Part shown: positions 31,849-41,230 of the stretch, in pieces | How positions within the stretch are numbered: the first letter of the stretch is position 1 | Layout: each line of letters starts with the position of its first letter | Assembly (NCBI RefSeq): GCF_002761755.1 | Contig: NZ_PEOG01000001.1 | Location: forward strand, 1-50,983 | Length of the DNA: 50,983 nt | Direction of reading: 5' to 3' | DNA from: Roseateles chitinivorans | GTDB lineage: Bacteria > Pseudomonadota > Gammaproteobacteria > Burkholderiales > Burkholderiaceae_C | Translations under genes and position numbers: made by a program | The notes under the pieces: model-generated | Told to the model about the DNA's origin: nothing | What the model saw: only the letters and a program-made list of their open reading frames with translations | Databases searched by the model: none

Positions 31849-33705
31849 TTAGCCGCGAGGGGCCGTCGATGCCGCCGTCGCGTCCTGCCCGTCCTGCTGC
31901 AGGGCCCACATCTGCGCATAGCGGCCGCGCCGCGCCAGCAGCGCCGCATGCGTGCCGCGCTCGACGATGACGCCCTGCTCCATCACCAGGATCTCGTGCG
32001 CATCGACCACGGTCGACAGCCGGTGCGCGATGACCAGCACCGTCTTGTTCCGTGCCGCGGCCTCGAGCTCGGCCTGGATGGCGCGCTCATTGCGTGAATC
32101 CAGCGCCGAGGTCGCCTCGTCGAAGATCAGGATCGGCGGATCCTTCAGCAGCGTGCGGGCGATCGCCACGCGCTGCTTCTCGCCGCCGGAGAGCTTGAGC
32201 CCGCGCTCGCCCACCATGGTCTGGTAGCCCTGCGGCAGCGCCTGGATGAACGCATGGATGTGGGCCGCCTTCGCCGCGGACTCGATCTCCTCGGTCGTCG
32301 CCTCGGGGCGGCCGTAGGCGATGTTGTAGGCGATGGTGTCGTTGAACAGCACCGTGTCCTGCGGGACGATGCCGATCGCCCGGCGCAGGCTGTGCTGCGT
32401 GATCTCGGCGATCGACTGGCCGTCGATCGCGATGCGGCCCGACTGCGCGTCGTAGAAGCGGTAGAGCAGCCGCGCCAGCGTGCTCTTGCCCGAGCCGCTC
32501 GGGCCGACCACCGCGACCTTCCTGCCCGCCGGGATCTCCAGGCTGACGCCCTTGAGGATGGGCCGCTGCGGCTCATAGGCGAAGTGCACGTCCTCGAAGC
32601 GCACCGATGCGCCCTCCACCCGCAGCGCCGCGGCGCCAGGCGCATCCGCGACCTCGCGCTCCCGGGCCAGCAGCCCGAACATCTTGTCCAGGTCGGTCAG
32701 GCTCTGCTTGATCTCCCGGTAGATCACGCCGAGAAAGTTCAGCGGGATGTAGAGCTGGATCATGAACGCGTTGATCATGACCAGGTCGCCCAGGCTCATC
32801 TGCCCGGCCACGACGCCCTGCGTCGCGCGCCACAGCATCGCCACCAGCGCGACCGCGATGATCACCTGCTGCCCGCTGTTGAGCAGCGACAGCGTCGTCT
32901 GCGACTTCAGCTGCGCGCGGCGCAACCGCTCCAGGCTCTGGTCGTAGCGGGCGGCCTCGAAGTCCTCGTTGTTGAAGTACTTCACCGTCTCGTAGTTCAG
33001 CAGCGAGTCGATCGCCTTGCTGTGCGCCTGCGAGTCGAGCTCGTTGAGCTGGCGGCGGAACTGGGTGCGCCACTCGGTGACCACGATGGTGAAGCCGATG
33101 TAGAACACCAGCGCGGCGCCGGTGATCCAGGCGAAGAGCACGTCGAACTTCACCGCCAGCAGGCTGAGCACCAGCACCACCTCGACCAGTGTCGGGAAGA
33201 TGCTGTAGAGCGAGTACGAGATCAGCGCGTGCACGGCGCGCGTGCCGCGCTCGATGTCGCGGGTCATGCCGCCGGTCTGGCGCTCGAGGTGGAAGCGCAG
33301 GCTCAGGTCGTGCAGATGCCGGAAGACCTGCAGCGAGATGCTGCGCGAGGCGCCCTCGGTCGCCTTGGCGAAGATCAGCTCGCGAGCCTCGGTGAACAGC
33401 GAAGTGCACAGGCGCAGCATCCCGTAGGCGAGCAGCAGTCCGACCGGCACGACCATCAGCGCCTGGGCGCTGCCGGGTGGGATGTCGAGGCTGTCCACCA
33501 GCTGCTTGAGCAGCACCGGCACGCCGACATTGGCCAGCTTGGCGCCGATCATGAAGGCCAGCGCGATGCCGACGCGCCAGCGATAGCGCCAGAAATACGG
33601 CAGCAGGCGGCCGATGGTGTGCCAGTCGCCGCGGGCCTCGGGCGCGGCAGAGGGCGATGGCATGGAGGTCGGCGCGGAGGTGCCGGCGAGCGTGGAACGG
33701 CGCAT
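31849..33705 (-). CDS. Atm1/HMT1-type ABC half-transporter
   Basis: Predicted 618-residue fused membrane/ATPase half-transporter acting as a homodimer. Six helices occupy about 30-330. The membrane domain has the Atm1 hallmarks FHLERQTGGMTRDIERGTRA and SLLNYETVKYFNNEDFEAAR. The ATPase has [21 protein letters not shown], signature LSGGEKQRVAIARTLLKDPP and LIFDEATSALDS. Mitochondrial Atm1/ABCB7 and bacterial Atm1 export glutathione-linked sulphur or metal conjugates, so a role in heavy-metal or glutathione-conjugate efflux is likely. The start at ATG 33705 is the best of several; the first 25 residues are Ala/Ser-rich and poorly conserved. The acyl-CoA thioesterase is divergent. Confidence 0.9.
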   Translation of the reverse strand: MRRSTLAGTSAPTSMPSPSAAPEARGDWHTIGRLLPYFWRYRWRVGIALAFMIGAKLANVGVPVLLKQLVDSLDIPPGSAQALMVVPVGLLLAYGMLRLCTSLFTEARELIFAKATEGASRSISLQVFRHLHDLSLRFHLERQTGGMTRDIERGTRAVHALISYSLYSIFPTLVEVVLVLSLLAVKFDVLFAWITGAALVFYIGFTIVVTEWRTQFRRQLNELDSQAHSKAIDSLLNYETVKYFNNEDFEAARYDQSLERLRRAQLKSQTTLSLLNSGQQVIIAVALVAMLWRATQGVVAGQMSLGDLVMINAFMIQLYIPLNFLGVIYREIKQSLTDLDKMFGLLAREREVADAPGAAALRVEGASVRFEDVHFAYEPQRPILKGVSLEIPAGRKVAVVGPSGSGKSTLARLLYRFYDAQSGRIAIDGQSIAEITQHSLRRAIGIVPQDTVLFNDTIAYNIAYGRPEATTEEIESAAKAAHIHAFIQALPQGYQTMVGERGLKLSGGEKQRVAIARTLLKDPPILIFDEATSALDSRNERAIQAELEAAARNKTVLVIAHRLSTVVDAHEILVMEQGVIVERGTHAALLARRGRYAQMWALQQDGQDATAASTAPRG

Positions 33706-33813
33706 GGACGAAGGGCTGGACTGTCGTGGGGTCGGGCATCGGGTCCGGCGCCTGGTCTGGCGGGGCCGGACATGCTGGACGACAATGCCGGCCATTGTCA
33801 CCGTTTGCCGATC

Positions 33814-34269
33814 ATGAGCGACTCCACCGTTCCCAATGCCCCCGCGGCTCCCGCCGCGCCTGCGTCGACGTCCAGCCTCCTGTCCCCAGAGACGATCGGC
33901 CCGCGCGAGCTGGTGATGCGCGTGATGCCGATGCCGGCCGACGCCAATGGCAACGGCGACATCTTCGGCGGCTGGATCATGGCGCAGGTCGACCTGGCCG
34001 GCTCGGTGCTGCCGGCACGCATCTCGCGCGGACGGATCGCCACGGTGGCGGTCAACGAGTTCATCTTCAAGCAGCCGGTGTCGGTGGGCGACCTGCTGAG
34101 CTTCTATGCGCAGGTCACCCGCATCGGCCGCACCTCGATCACGGTGCACGTCGAGGTCTTCGCCGAGCGCAACCCCGCCAATCCGCATGTGGTCAAGGTG
34201 ACCGAGGCCAACCTGACCTACGTCGCGATCGACCGCGAAGGCAAGTCGCGGGTGATCGGCGAAGCCTAG
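33814..34269 (+). CDS. Acyl-CoA thioesterase, YciA type
   Basis: Predicted 151-residue hot-dog-fold thioesterase hydrolysing acyl-CoA. After a Pro/Ala-rich N-terminus the fold shows LVMRVMPMPADANGNGDIFG, then GWIMAQVDLAGSVLPARISR and RIATVAVNEFIFKQPVSVGD. The N-x-x-G-D-I-F-G-G-W motif carries the catalytic Asp of this class. YciA-like enzymes form hexamers and have broad short- to long-chain activity. It is divergent from the Atm1-type exporter and precedes dctA by 135 bases; it is probably transcribed alone. Confidence 0.9.
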   Translation: MSDSTVPNAPAAPAAPASTSSLLSPETIGPRELVMRVMPMPADANGNGDIFGGWIMAQVDLAGSVLPARISRGRIATVAVNEFIFKQPVSVGDLLSFYAQVTRIGRTSITVHVEVFAERNPANPHVVKVTEANLTYVAIDREGKSRVIGEA

Positions 34270-34404
34270 GCGGACGCCCCATCCCCAGGGTTTGTACGTA
34301 GATTCCGCAGCTGACTTCAAGTTGCGGGTGGGATACTGCGCCGCCTGGGTGCCGAGCCACGCCGGTGACGGCGCCTGCGGCGCCCTCAACCGGAGCCGTC
34401 CCCC

Positions 34405-35745
34405 ATGCTGTCCCCTTCCGCCTCCGCCACGCCGGTCGTCTCCGTGCCGTGGTACCGCCATCTCTACCTGCAGGTCGTCGTCGCGATCGTGATCGGCATC
34501 CTGCTCGGTCACTTCGAGCCGAAGTTCGCCGTCACCCTGCAGCCGCTGGGCGATGCCTTCATCAAGCTGGTGAAGATGATCATCGCGCCAGTGATCTTCC
34601 TGACCATCGTGACCGGCATCGCGGGCATGACCCAGCTCAGCCGGGTCGGCCGGGTGTTCGGCAAGGCGATGGCCTACTTCCTGTTCTTCTCGACGCTGGC
34701 GCTGATCGTCGGGCTGGTGGTCGCGAACGTGGTGCAGCCGGGTCACGGCATGAATGTCAACGTCGCGGACCTGGACCAGAAGGAAGTGCACCGCTACGTC
34801 GAGAAGACGCATGACCTGACGCTGGTCGGCTTCCTGATGGACGTCATCCCGAAGTCGCTGGTCGGTGCGCTGGCGGACGGCAACATCCTGCAGACGCTGT
34901 TCGTCGCGGTGCTGTTCGGCATCGCGCTGGCCCTGGTCGGCGACCGCGGCAAGCCGGTGCTGAACTTCTTCGAGGCGCTGACCGCGCCGGTGTTCCGGAT
35001 GGTGCACATCCTGATGAAGGCGGCGCCGATCGGCGCGCTGGGCGCGATGGCCTTCACCATCGGCAAGTACGGGCTGGCCTCGCTGCTCAACCTGGGCATG
35101 CTGGTGGGCAGCTTCTACGTGACGGCGCTGCTGTTCGTGCTGGTGATCCTGGGCATCGTCGCGCGGCTGTGCGGCTTCTCCATCATCAAGCTGATCCGCT
35201 ATCTGAAGGCGGAGCTGCTGCTGGTGCTGGGCACCTCGTCCTCGGAGTCGGCGCTGCCGTCGCTGATGGAGAAGATGGAGAAGGCCGGCTGCGAGAAGAC
35301 AGTGGTCGGGCTGGTCGTGCCGACGGGTTACTCCTTCAACCTGGACGGGACCAACATCTACATGACGCTGGCGGCGCTGTTCATCGCGCAGGCCACCAAC
35401 ACCGAGCTGACGCTGGGTCACCAGATCACGCTGCTGCTGGTGGCGATGCTGAGTTCCAAGGGCGCCGCAGGCGTGACCGGCGCCGGCTTCATCACGCTGG
35501 CGGCGACGCTGTCGGTCGTGCCGGAAGTGCCGGTGGCGGGCATGGCGCTGATCCTGGGCGTGGACCGCTTCATGTCGGAATGCCGCTCGCTGACCAACTT
35601 CATCGGCAACGCGGTGGCGACGATCGTCGTCTCGAAGTGGGAACGTGCGCTGGACCACGATGCGCTGGACCTGGCGCTGTCGGGCAAGACCATCGATCCG
35701 GACGACCTGCCGATCCGCGTCGCCGGACCGGCCGAGACGGCGTGA
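34405..35745 (+). CDS. dctA: C4-dicarboxylate:proton symporter DctA
   Basis: Predicted 446-residue inner-membrane carrier of the glutamate/dicarboxylate DAACS family for succinate, fumarate and malate. Diagnostic stretches are [19 protein letters not shown], the Ser-rich hairpin [40 protein letters not shown] (NLDGT substrate/cation site), and [20 protein letters not shown] followed by [20 protein letters not shown]. Length and motifs match E. coli DctA (428). ATG 34405 has CCGGAG twelve bases upstream. No dctB/dctD sensor pair is nearby. Confidence 0.95.
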   Translation: MLSPSASATPVVSVPWYRHLYLQVVVAIVIGILLGHFEPKFAVTLQPLGDAFIKLVKMIIAPVIFLTIVTGIAGMTQLSRVGRVFGKAMAYFLFFSTLALIVGLVVANVVQPGHGMNVNVADLDQKEVHRYVEKTHDLTLVGFLMDVIPKSLVGALADGNILQTLFVAVLFGIALALVGDRGKPVLNFFEALTAPVFRMVHILMKAAPIGALGAMAFTIGKYGLASLLNLGMLVGSFYVTALLFVLVILGIVARLCGFSIIKLIRYLKAELLLVLGTSSSESALPSLMEKMEKAGCEKTVVGLVVPTGYSFNLDGTNIYMTLAALFIAQATNTELTLGHQITLLLVAMLSSKGAAGVTGAGFITLAATLSVVPEVPVAGMALILGVDRFMSECRSLTNFIGNAVATIVVSKWERALDHDALDLALSGKTIDPDDLPIRVAGPAETA

Positions 35746-35767
35746 GCGAACTCATCGCATGAACGAC

Positions 35768-35789
35768 AACGGGCGCCGAGGCGCCCGTT
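35768..35789. terminator. Bidirectional terminator between dctA and the crotonase gene
   Basis: Perfect arms AACGGGCGCC and GGCGCCCGTT around two bases lie 23 bases after the dctA stop and 39 after the convergent crotonase stop, followed on the plus strand by GCTTCGTC. The position suits termination from both sides. Confidence 0.7.
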
Positions 35790-35827
35790 GCTTCGTCCGG
35801 GGGGTGCGGCCAGCTGGCCGTCCCCGA

Positions 35828-36589
35828 TCAGAACTTCGAGAAATCCGGCTGGCGCTTCTGGAAGAAGGCCTGGAAGGCTTCCATCGCCTCCGGGCTGCGC
35901 AGCCGAGCACCGAAGATCTCGGCTTCAGCCTGGATGGTCTCGAGCAGTTGCTCCTTCGTCGCGCGGCGCATCAGCTGCTTGCTTTCGCGCACCGCGCTCG
36001 GCGGCAGCTTGTTGAAGCGCTCGGCGACGCGGCGCGCCTGGGCCACCACCTCGCTGGCGGGCAGCACCGCGTTCGCGATGCCGCACTCCACCGCCTGTTC
36101 GCCGGTGAACGGGTCGCCCAGCAGAATCTTCTCGGCGGCGCGGCGCGGGCCCATCAGCTTGGGCACCAGCAGGCTGGAGCCGAACTCGGGCACCAGACCC
36201 AGGCTCACGAAGGGCATCGCCAGCCGCGCGTCGTCGGCCACGTAGACGAAGTCGCAATGCAGCAGCAGCGTCGTGCCGATGCCGATCGCCGCGCCATTCA
36301 CCGCCGCCACGATCGGCTTGTCGCAATTGATCATCGCGCGCATGAACTGGAACACCGGCGCGTCCTCGTCCCGCGGCGGGCTGCCCATGAAGTCCTCGAT
36401 GTCGTTGCCCGAGGTGAAGATCTGCGGCTGGCCCTGGATCAGCACCGCGCGCACGCTGCTTTCGGTGTTGGCGGCGACCAGCGCGTCGGCCATCTCCTGG
36501 TACATCGCGCGGGTCAGCGCGTTCTTCTTTTCGGGGCGTGCGATCTCGATGGTCTGCACGCCGTTGACGATGGCGGTCTTGATGCTCAT
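35828..36589 (-). CDS. Enoyl-CoA hydratase/isomerase-family protein
   Basis: Predicted 253-residue crotonase-fold enzyme. Oxyanion-hole segments are IFTSGNDIEDFMG and KPIVAAVNGAAIGIGTTLLL. The active-site loop reads SLGLVPEFGSSLLVPKLMG, with a single Glu in PE. This recalls delta3,delta2-enoyl-CoA isomerases (ECI2/PECI: SLGQSPEGCSS) rather than classical hydratases, which use two Glu. Its job may therefore be moving double bonds of unsaturated acyl-CoAs into the beta-oxidation path. It is the last gene of the fad region, 33 bases after the alpha/beta hydrolase. Confidence 0.85.
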   Translation of the reverse strand: MSIKTAIVNGVQTIEIARPEKKNALTRAMYQEMADALVAANTESSVRAVLIQGQPQIFTSGNDIEDFMGSPPRDEDAPVFQFMRAMINCDKPIVAAVNGAAIGIGTTLLLHCDFVYVADDARLAMPFVSLGLVPEFGSSLLVPKLMGPRRAAEKILLGDPFTGEQAVECGIANAVLPASEVVAQARRVAERFNKLPPSAVRESKQLMRRATKEQLLETIQAEAEIFGARLRSPEAMEAFQAFFQKRQPDFSKF

Positions 36590-36622
36590 GGAGCACTCTC
36601 CTCGTTCAATGAATGGCCGAGA

Positions 36623-37486
36623 TCATGCCAGCCAGCCGCTGACCTGCGGCCAGAGACTGCGCTCGAATCGATCGCGGAAGAAGCCGAAATGGCCGATGCG
36701 GCGTTCGCCGATGTCCTTCGGCGCGATGCGGCGCAGCTCGGGGCGCGCGCCGGCGTAGAAGCCGTGCAGCGACTCGGTGTTGCGGCGGGACATGAATTCG
36801 TCGTCGGTGAACGCGAGCGAGAGCATCGGCAGCGACAGCGAGGCGTACTGCGCGCGCAGCGCATCGCCGCCCTCGCCCATCATGTAGTCGCGATCCAGGC
36901 ACCAGCGGCGCCATTGCGCCATCACGCCGCGCGGCAGGTCACCGACCTTGCGCAGCTTGCGGCCGGGGAAGTAGCCGAACAGCGGCAGCGCCAGCGGGAC
37001 CACCACGTACCAGAGCCACCAGACGTAGCGGCGCAGGCCGACCGAGTTCTCGCGCCAGTAGCCGCTGCCGCAGCCCACGGTCACGGCGCGCGAGACGCGT
37101 GAGCGGTTGGGCAGCAGGCCCAGGATCTGGCCGCCCAGGCTGTGGCCCAGCCAGTGGATCTCGCGCTGCGGCGCGCCATGCTCGCCGAGCAGCCTGTCCA
37201 GGTGCGCGAGCGCCGCCGCGGCGTCGCGTTCGGCCCAGGTGCGGATGTCGGCGTCCAGGCCGCGCAGCGAGCGCTTCATCGCGTCGGGACGCGAGGCGCC
37301 CATGCCGCGGTAATCGAAGCTCATCACCAGCCAGCCCTGCGCCGCCATCCAGCGGGCGAAGGCCGCGTAGTAGCGCTGCTCCACGCCCATCGCCGGAGCG
37401 ATCAGCAGGCCCGCCTTCGCGGTGGCCGGGTCACCGTAGAGGTGACCCTGGAGCTCGAAACCATCGTCAGCATGGAAACGGATCAT
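36623..37486 (-). CDS. Alpha/beta hydrolase (COG4757-like)
   Basis: Predicted 287-residue serine hydrolase from ATG 37486 (GGGGA upstream). N-terminal FHADDGFELQGHLYG, then LLIAPAMGVEQRYYAAFARW and SFDYRGMGASRP. The nucleophile elbow is GHSLGGQ. The acid is probably in LAFTDDEFM and the catalytic His in RRIGHFGFF. One internal hydrophobic stretch (VWWLWYVVVPLALPLFGYFP) suits the lid of this group, which is annotated as predicted alpha/beta hydrolases of lipid-related context. It lies between thiolase and crotonase genes, but a hairpin upstream may uncouple it from thiolase. Substrate unknown. Confidence 0.82.
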   Translation of the reverse strand: MIRFHADDGFELQGHLYGDPATAKAGLLIAPAMGVEQRYYAAFARWMAAQGWLVMSFDYRGMGASRPDAMKRSLRGLDADIRTWAERDAAAALAHLDRLLGEHGAPQREIHWLGHSLGGQILGLLPNRSRVSRAVTVGCGSGYWRENSVGLRRYVWWLWYVVVPLALPLFGYFPGRKLRKVGDLPRGVMAQWRRWCLDRDYMMGEGGDALRAQYASLSLPMLSLAFTDDEFMSRRNTESLHGFYAGARPELRRIAPKDIGERRIGHFGFFRDRFERSLWPQVSGWLA

Positions 37487-37503
37487 GTCGGTCCCCAAAG
37501 AAG

Positions 37504-37527
37504 AAAGCGCGGCCTGGGCCGCGCTTT
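37504..37527 (-). terminator. Terminator downstream of the thiolase gene
   Basis: Arms AAAGCGCGGCC and GGCCGCGCTTT with a two-base loop start 12 bases past the thiolase stop. On the minus strand the stem is followed by CTTCTTTGGGG, moderately U-rich. It overlaps the leader of the next gene, so partial termination is likely. Confidence 0.65.
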
Positions 37528-37538
37528 CCAAGCTGCGC

Positions 37539-38753
37539 TTACAGCCTTTCGATGATGCCCGCGGCGCCTTGACCCGCGCCGACGCACATCGTCACCATGC
37601 CGTACTTGGCACCGGTGCGACGCAGGCCGTGGATCACGGACGCGGCGCGGATCGCGCCGGTCGCGCCCAGCGGATGGCCCAGGGCGATCGCGCCGCCGTT
37701 CGGGTTCACCTTGGTCCGGTCCAGCACGATGCCCTTGGCGTCGAGGTCGTTCAGCACCGCCAGCGACTGCGCGGCGAACGCCTCGTTCAGTTCCACCCAG
37801 CCCAGGTCCTCGGCCTTGATGCCGGCCAGCTTCAGCGCGGCCGGGATCGCCTCGATCGGGCCGATGCCCATGATCTCCGGCGGCACGCCGCGCACCGCGA
37901 AGGACACGAAACGCGCCAGCGGCGTCAGGCCGAAACGCTTCACCGCCGCTTCCGACGCGACGATCAGCGCGCCCGCGCCGTCCGAGGTCTGCGAGCTGTT
38001 GCCCGCCGTGACGCTGCCCTTGGCGGCGAACACCGGCTTGAGCTTGGCCAGGCCTTCCATCGACGTGTCCTTGCGCGGACCTTCATCGATGTCCACCGTG
38101 CGGCTCTTGACGATGACACCGTCCCCATTCAGGTCGGGCTGGCGGTCCTTGATCTCGAACGGGGTGATCTCGTCCTTGAAGAAGCCGCCCTCGATCGCGG
38201 CCAGCGCGCGGCGGTGCGATTCGAGCGCGAACTCGTCCTGCGCCTCGCGGCTCACCTTCCACTTGTCGGCGACCTTCTCGGCCGTCAGGCCCATGCCGTA
38301 GGCCAGGCCGATGTTCTCGTCGCGCTCGAAGATCGCGGGCGGGAACGACGGCTTGTTGCCGCCCATCGGCACCATCGACATCGACTCGACGCCGCCGGCG
38401 ATCATCACTTCGGACTCACCGACGCGGATGCGGTCCGCGGCCATCGCCAGGGCGGTGATGCCCGAGGCGCAATAGCGGTTCACCGTCACGCCGCCCACCG
38501 TGTTCGGCAGGCCCGACAGGACCGCCGCCACGCGGGCGATGTTCATGCCCTGCTCCCCTTCCGGGAACGAGCAGCCGATGATCGCGTCCTCGATCACCGA
38601 CGGGTCCAGGCCCGGCACCTGCGCCATCGCGGCCTGGATCACCCGGGACAGCATCTCGTCCGGACGGGTGTTCTTGAAGTAGCCCCGGCCCGACTTGCCG
38701 ATGGGCAGGCGGGTGGCGGCGCAGATGTAGGCGTCTTGAACTTGCTTGCTCAT
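37539..38753 (-). CDS. Acetyl-CoA C-acyltransferase (3-ketoacyl-CoA thiolase)
   Basis: Predicted 404-residue thiolase for the last step of beta-oxidation. The nucleophile Cys95 is in NRYCASGI. The general base His is in GGAIALGHPLGATGA and the second Cys in MVTMCVGAGQGAAG near the end. Length and motifs are those of FadA/FadI-type degradative thiolases. It follows the dehydrogenase/hydratase gene by 26 bases on the same transcript, so the two probably form one complex or at least one pathway unit. Confidence 0.93.
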   Translation of the reverse strand: MSKQVQDAYICAATRLPIGKSGRGYFKNTRPDEMLSRVIQAAMAQVPGLDPSVIEDAIIGCSFPEGEQGMNIARVAAVLSGLPNTVGGVTVNRYCASGITALAMAADRIRVGESEVMIAGGVESMSMVPMGGNKPSFPPAIFERDENIGLAYGMGLTAEKVADKWKVSREAQDEFALESHRRALAAIEGGFFKDEITPFEIKDRQPDLNGDGVIVKSRTVDIDEGPRKDTSMEGLAKLKPVFAAKGSVTAGNSSQTSDGAGALIVASEAAVKRFGLTPLARFVSFAVRGVPPEIMGIGPIEAIPAALKLAGIKAEDLGWVELNEAFAAQSLAVLNDLDAKGIVLDRTKVNPNGGAIALGHPLGATGAIRAASVIHGLRRTGAKYGMVTMCVGAGQGAAGIIERL

Positions 38754-38779
38754 GATGTGTTCCTTGTGGGCTGCGCTGC

Positions 38780-41176
38780 TCAGTTGCGAACGGGCTTGCC
38801 CGTCTGCAGCATCCCCATGATTCGCTCTTGGGTCTTCGGGTGCTCCAGCAGCGAGCAGAAGTGCTTGCGCTCCAGCGACATCAGGTACTCCTCCGTCACC
38901 AGCGAGCCGGCCTCGACTTCACCGCCGCAGACCACGTCCGCGATCAGCGACGCCAGGTGGAAGTCGTGCTGGCTGATGAAGCCGCCATCGCGCATGTTGG
39001 CCAGCGAGGACTTCACCGTCGCAATGCCCGAGCGGCCGGCCACCGGGAACTTGGCCTTCAGCGGCGCGCGGTAGCCCGAGTCCGCCATCGCCTTGGCCTG
39101 CGCCGTGGCGACGAACAGCAGCTCGTCCTTGTTGGGAACGATCACGTCGCTGTCCAGCAGGTAGCCCAGCTTCTGCGCTTCCAGCGCGGAGGTCGCCACC
39201 TTGGCCATCGCGGCATTGGTGAAGCCATCCTTCAGGAAGGCGAAGATGTCCGCGTTGGCGTTGCCGGCCGCGGCCATTTCAGCCGCGCGGCGCGCGATGT
39301 AGGTCAGGCCGCCGCCGCCCGGGATCAGGCCGACGCCCACTTCCACCAGGCCGACATACGACTCCATGTGCGCGACACGTCGCGCGCAATGCACCGCCAG
39401 CTCGCAGCCGCCGCCCAGCGCCAGGCCGCGCATCGCGGCGACGACCGGCACGTTGGCGTAGCGCACGCGCAGCATCATGTCCTGCAGCTTCTTCTCTTCC
39501 GGCGCGATGCCCTTGGCGCCCTTGGTCATGAAGACCGGCATCAGCGCTTCCAGGTTGGCACCGGCGGAGAAGACGTCGTCCGGCGACCAGATCACCAGGC
39601 CCTTGTACTTGGCCTCGGCGATCTCGACCGCCTTGAGCAGGCCCTCGGTCACCGTCGGGCTGATCAGGTGCAGCTTGCAGTTGATCGAGGCGATCAGCAC
39701 TTCGCCGTCCAGCGACCAGACGCGGACCTCGTCGTTCTTGAACTCCTCGGTGCCCGCCTTCAGCGGCTCGACCGCGCCCTCGCCGACCAGCGACTCGGGG
39801 AAGGCCTGGCGCTCATAGACCGGCAGCTTGGCGCGCGGCTTGAACTTGCCTTCCTTGGCACTCCAGGAGCCGTCCTTCGAATGCACGCCGCCGTTCTCGG
39901 CGACCGGACCCTCGAAGACCCACTTCGGCAGCGGCGCGCTCGACAGCGTCTTGCCGGCGTCGATGTCGGCCTGCACCCATTCGGCGACCTGCTTCCAGCC
40001 AGCGGCCTGCCACAGCTCGAACGGGCCCTGCTGCGAGCCAAAGCCCCAGCGCATCGCGAAGTCGATCTCGCGAGCGGTGTCGGCCACGGTGTCCAGGTGC
40101 ACGGCCACGTACTGGAAGGAGTCGCGCAGGATGGACCACAGGAACTGCGCCTGCGGGTTGGTCGATTCCTTCAGGAGCTTGATGCGATCGGCGGCCGGCT
40201 TCTTCAGCATGCGCGCGACGATCTCGTCGGCCTTCTTGCCGCCCGCGACGTACTCGCCGGTGGCGAAGTCCAGGCGCTGGATGTCCTTGCCGACCTTCTT
40301 GTAGAAGCCCGCACCGGCCTTCTGGCCCAGCGCGCCCTTCTCGATCAGACCGGCCAGCACCTTGGGCGTGGCGTAGGTCGAATAGAAGGGATCGTCCTTC
40401 AGGTTGTCCTGCATCGTCTTGACGACGTGCGCCATCGTGTCCAGGCCCACCACGTCCGCCGTGCGGAAGGTGCCCGACGAGGCGCGACCCAGCTTCTTGC
40501 CGGTCAGGTCGTCGACCACGTCCACGGACAGGCCGAACTTCTCGGCCTCGATCATCGTGGCCATCATGCCGGCGATGCCGACGCGGTTGGCGACGAAGTT
40601 GGGCGTGTCATTGGCGCGCACGACGCCCTTGCCCACGGCGGAGGTCACGAAGCTCTCGAGCTGGTCGATGACCTCGGGGTTGGTGGTCGGCGTGTTGATC
40701 AGCTCGACCAGGTACATGTACCGCGGCGGGTTGAAGAAGTGGATGCCGCAGAAGCGCGGCTTGATCGACTCCGGCAGGACTTCCGACAGCTTGGTGATCG
40801 ACAGGCCCGAGGTGTTGGACGCCACGATCGCATGCGGCGCGACGAACGGCGCGATCTTCGTGTACAGGTCCAGCTTCCAGTCCATGCGCTCGGCGATGGC
40901 CTCGATGATCAGGTCGCAGTCCTTGAGCAGCTCCAGGTGCTCCTCGTAGTTGGCCTGCTGGATCAGCGCGGCGTTCTCGGGCACGCCCAGCGGCGCCGGC
41001 TTGAGCTTCTTCAGGCCCTCGACGGCCTTGGTGACGATGCCGTTCTTCGGGCCTTCCTTGGCGGGCAGGTCGAACAGCACGACCGGCACCTTCACGTTGA
41101 CCAGATGGGCGGCGATCTGCGCGCCCATCACGCCGGCGCCGAGCACGGCGACCTTGCGAACTTGGAATCGACTCAT
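38780..41176 (-). CDS. 3-hydroxyacyl-CoA dehydrogenase/enoyl-CoA hydratase (FadN-like order)
   Basis: Predicted 798-residue bifunctional enzyme carrying out hydration and NAD-dependent oxidation in beta-oxidation. Unlike E. coli FadB, the dehydrogenase is N-terminal: Rossmann motif VAVLGAGVMGAQIAAHLVN (9-27), then the catalytic-His region CGIHFFNPPRYMYLVELINT. Two C-terminal dehydrogenase segments follow (for example FRTADVVGLDTMAHVVKTMQ). The crotonase domain is at about 480-720 (FSAGANLEALM; AMRGLALGGGCELAVHC; YVGLVEVGVGLIPGGGG). That order and length match FadN of Bacillus and its beta/gammaproteobacterial relatives. ATG 41176 follows GGAG. Confidence 0.92.
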   Translation of the reverse strand: MSRFQVRKVAVLGAGVMGAQIAAHLVNVKVPVVLFDLPAKEGPKNGIVTKAVEGLKKLKPAPLGVPENAALIQQANYEEHLELLKDCDLIIEAIAERMDWKLDLYTKIAPFVAPHAIVASNTSGLSITKLSEVLPESIKPRFCGIHFFNPPRYMYLVELINTPTTNPEVIDQLESFVTSAVGKGVVRANDTPNFVANRVGIAGMMATMIEAEKFGLSVDVVDDLTGKKLGRASSGTFRTADVVGLDTMAHVVKTMQDNLKDDPFYSTYATPKVLAGLIEKGALGQKAGAGFYKKVGKDIQRLDFATGEYVAGGKKADEIVARMLKKPAADRIKLLKESTNPQAQFLWSILRDSFQYVAVHLDTVADTAREIDFAMRWGFGSQQGPFELWQAAGWKQVAEWVQADIDAGKTLSSAPLPKWVFEGPVAENGGVHSKDGSWSAKEGKFKPRAKLPVYERQAFPESLVGEGAVEPLKAGTEEFKNDEVRVWSLDGEVLIASINCKLHLISPTVTEGLLKAVEIAEAKYKGLVIWSPDDVFSAGANLEALMPVFMTKGAKGIAPEEKKLQDMMLRVRYANVPVVAAMRGLALGGGCELAVHCARRVAHMESYVGLVEVGVGLIPGGGGLTYIARRAAEMAAAGNANADIFAFLKDGFTNAAMAKVATSALEAQKLGYLLDSDVIVPNKDELLFVATAQAKAMADSGYRAPLKAKFPVAGRSGIATVKSSLANMRDGGFISQHDFHLASLIADVVCGGEVEAGSLVTEEYLMSLERKHFCSLLEHPKTQERIMGMLQTGKPVRN

Positions 41177-41230
41177 GGTTTCTCCAATGAGCATCACTCG
41201 GATGCAGGGGGTGTGGTTCTGGCGTCGCGC

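Noticed and set aside
33706..35658. Extension of the ABC exporter frame through the thioesterase and dctA
   Set aside because: The upstream part is antisense to two clear plus-strand genes; the real exporter begins at about 33705.
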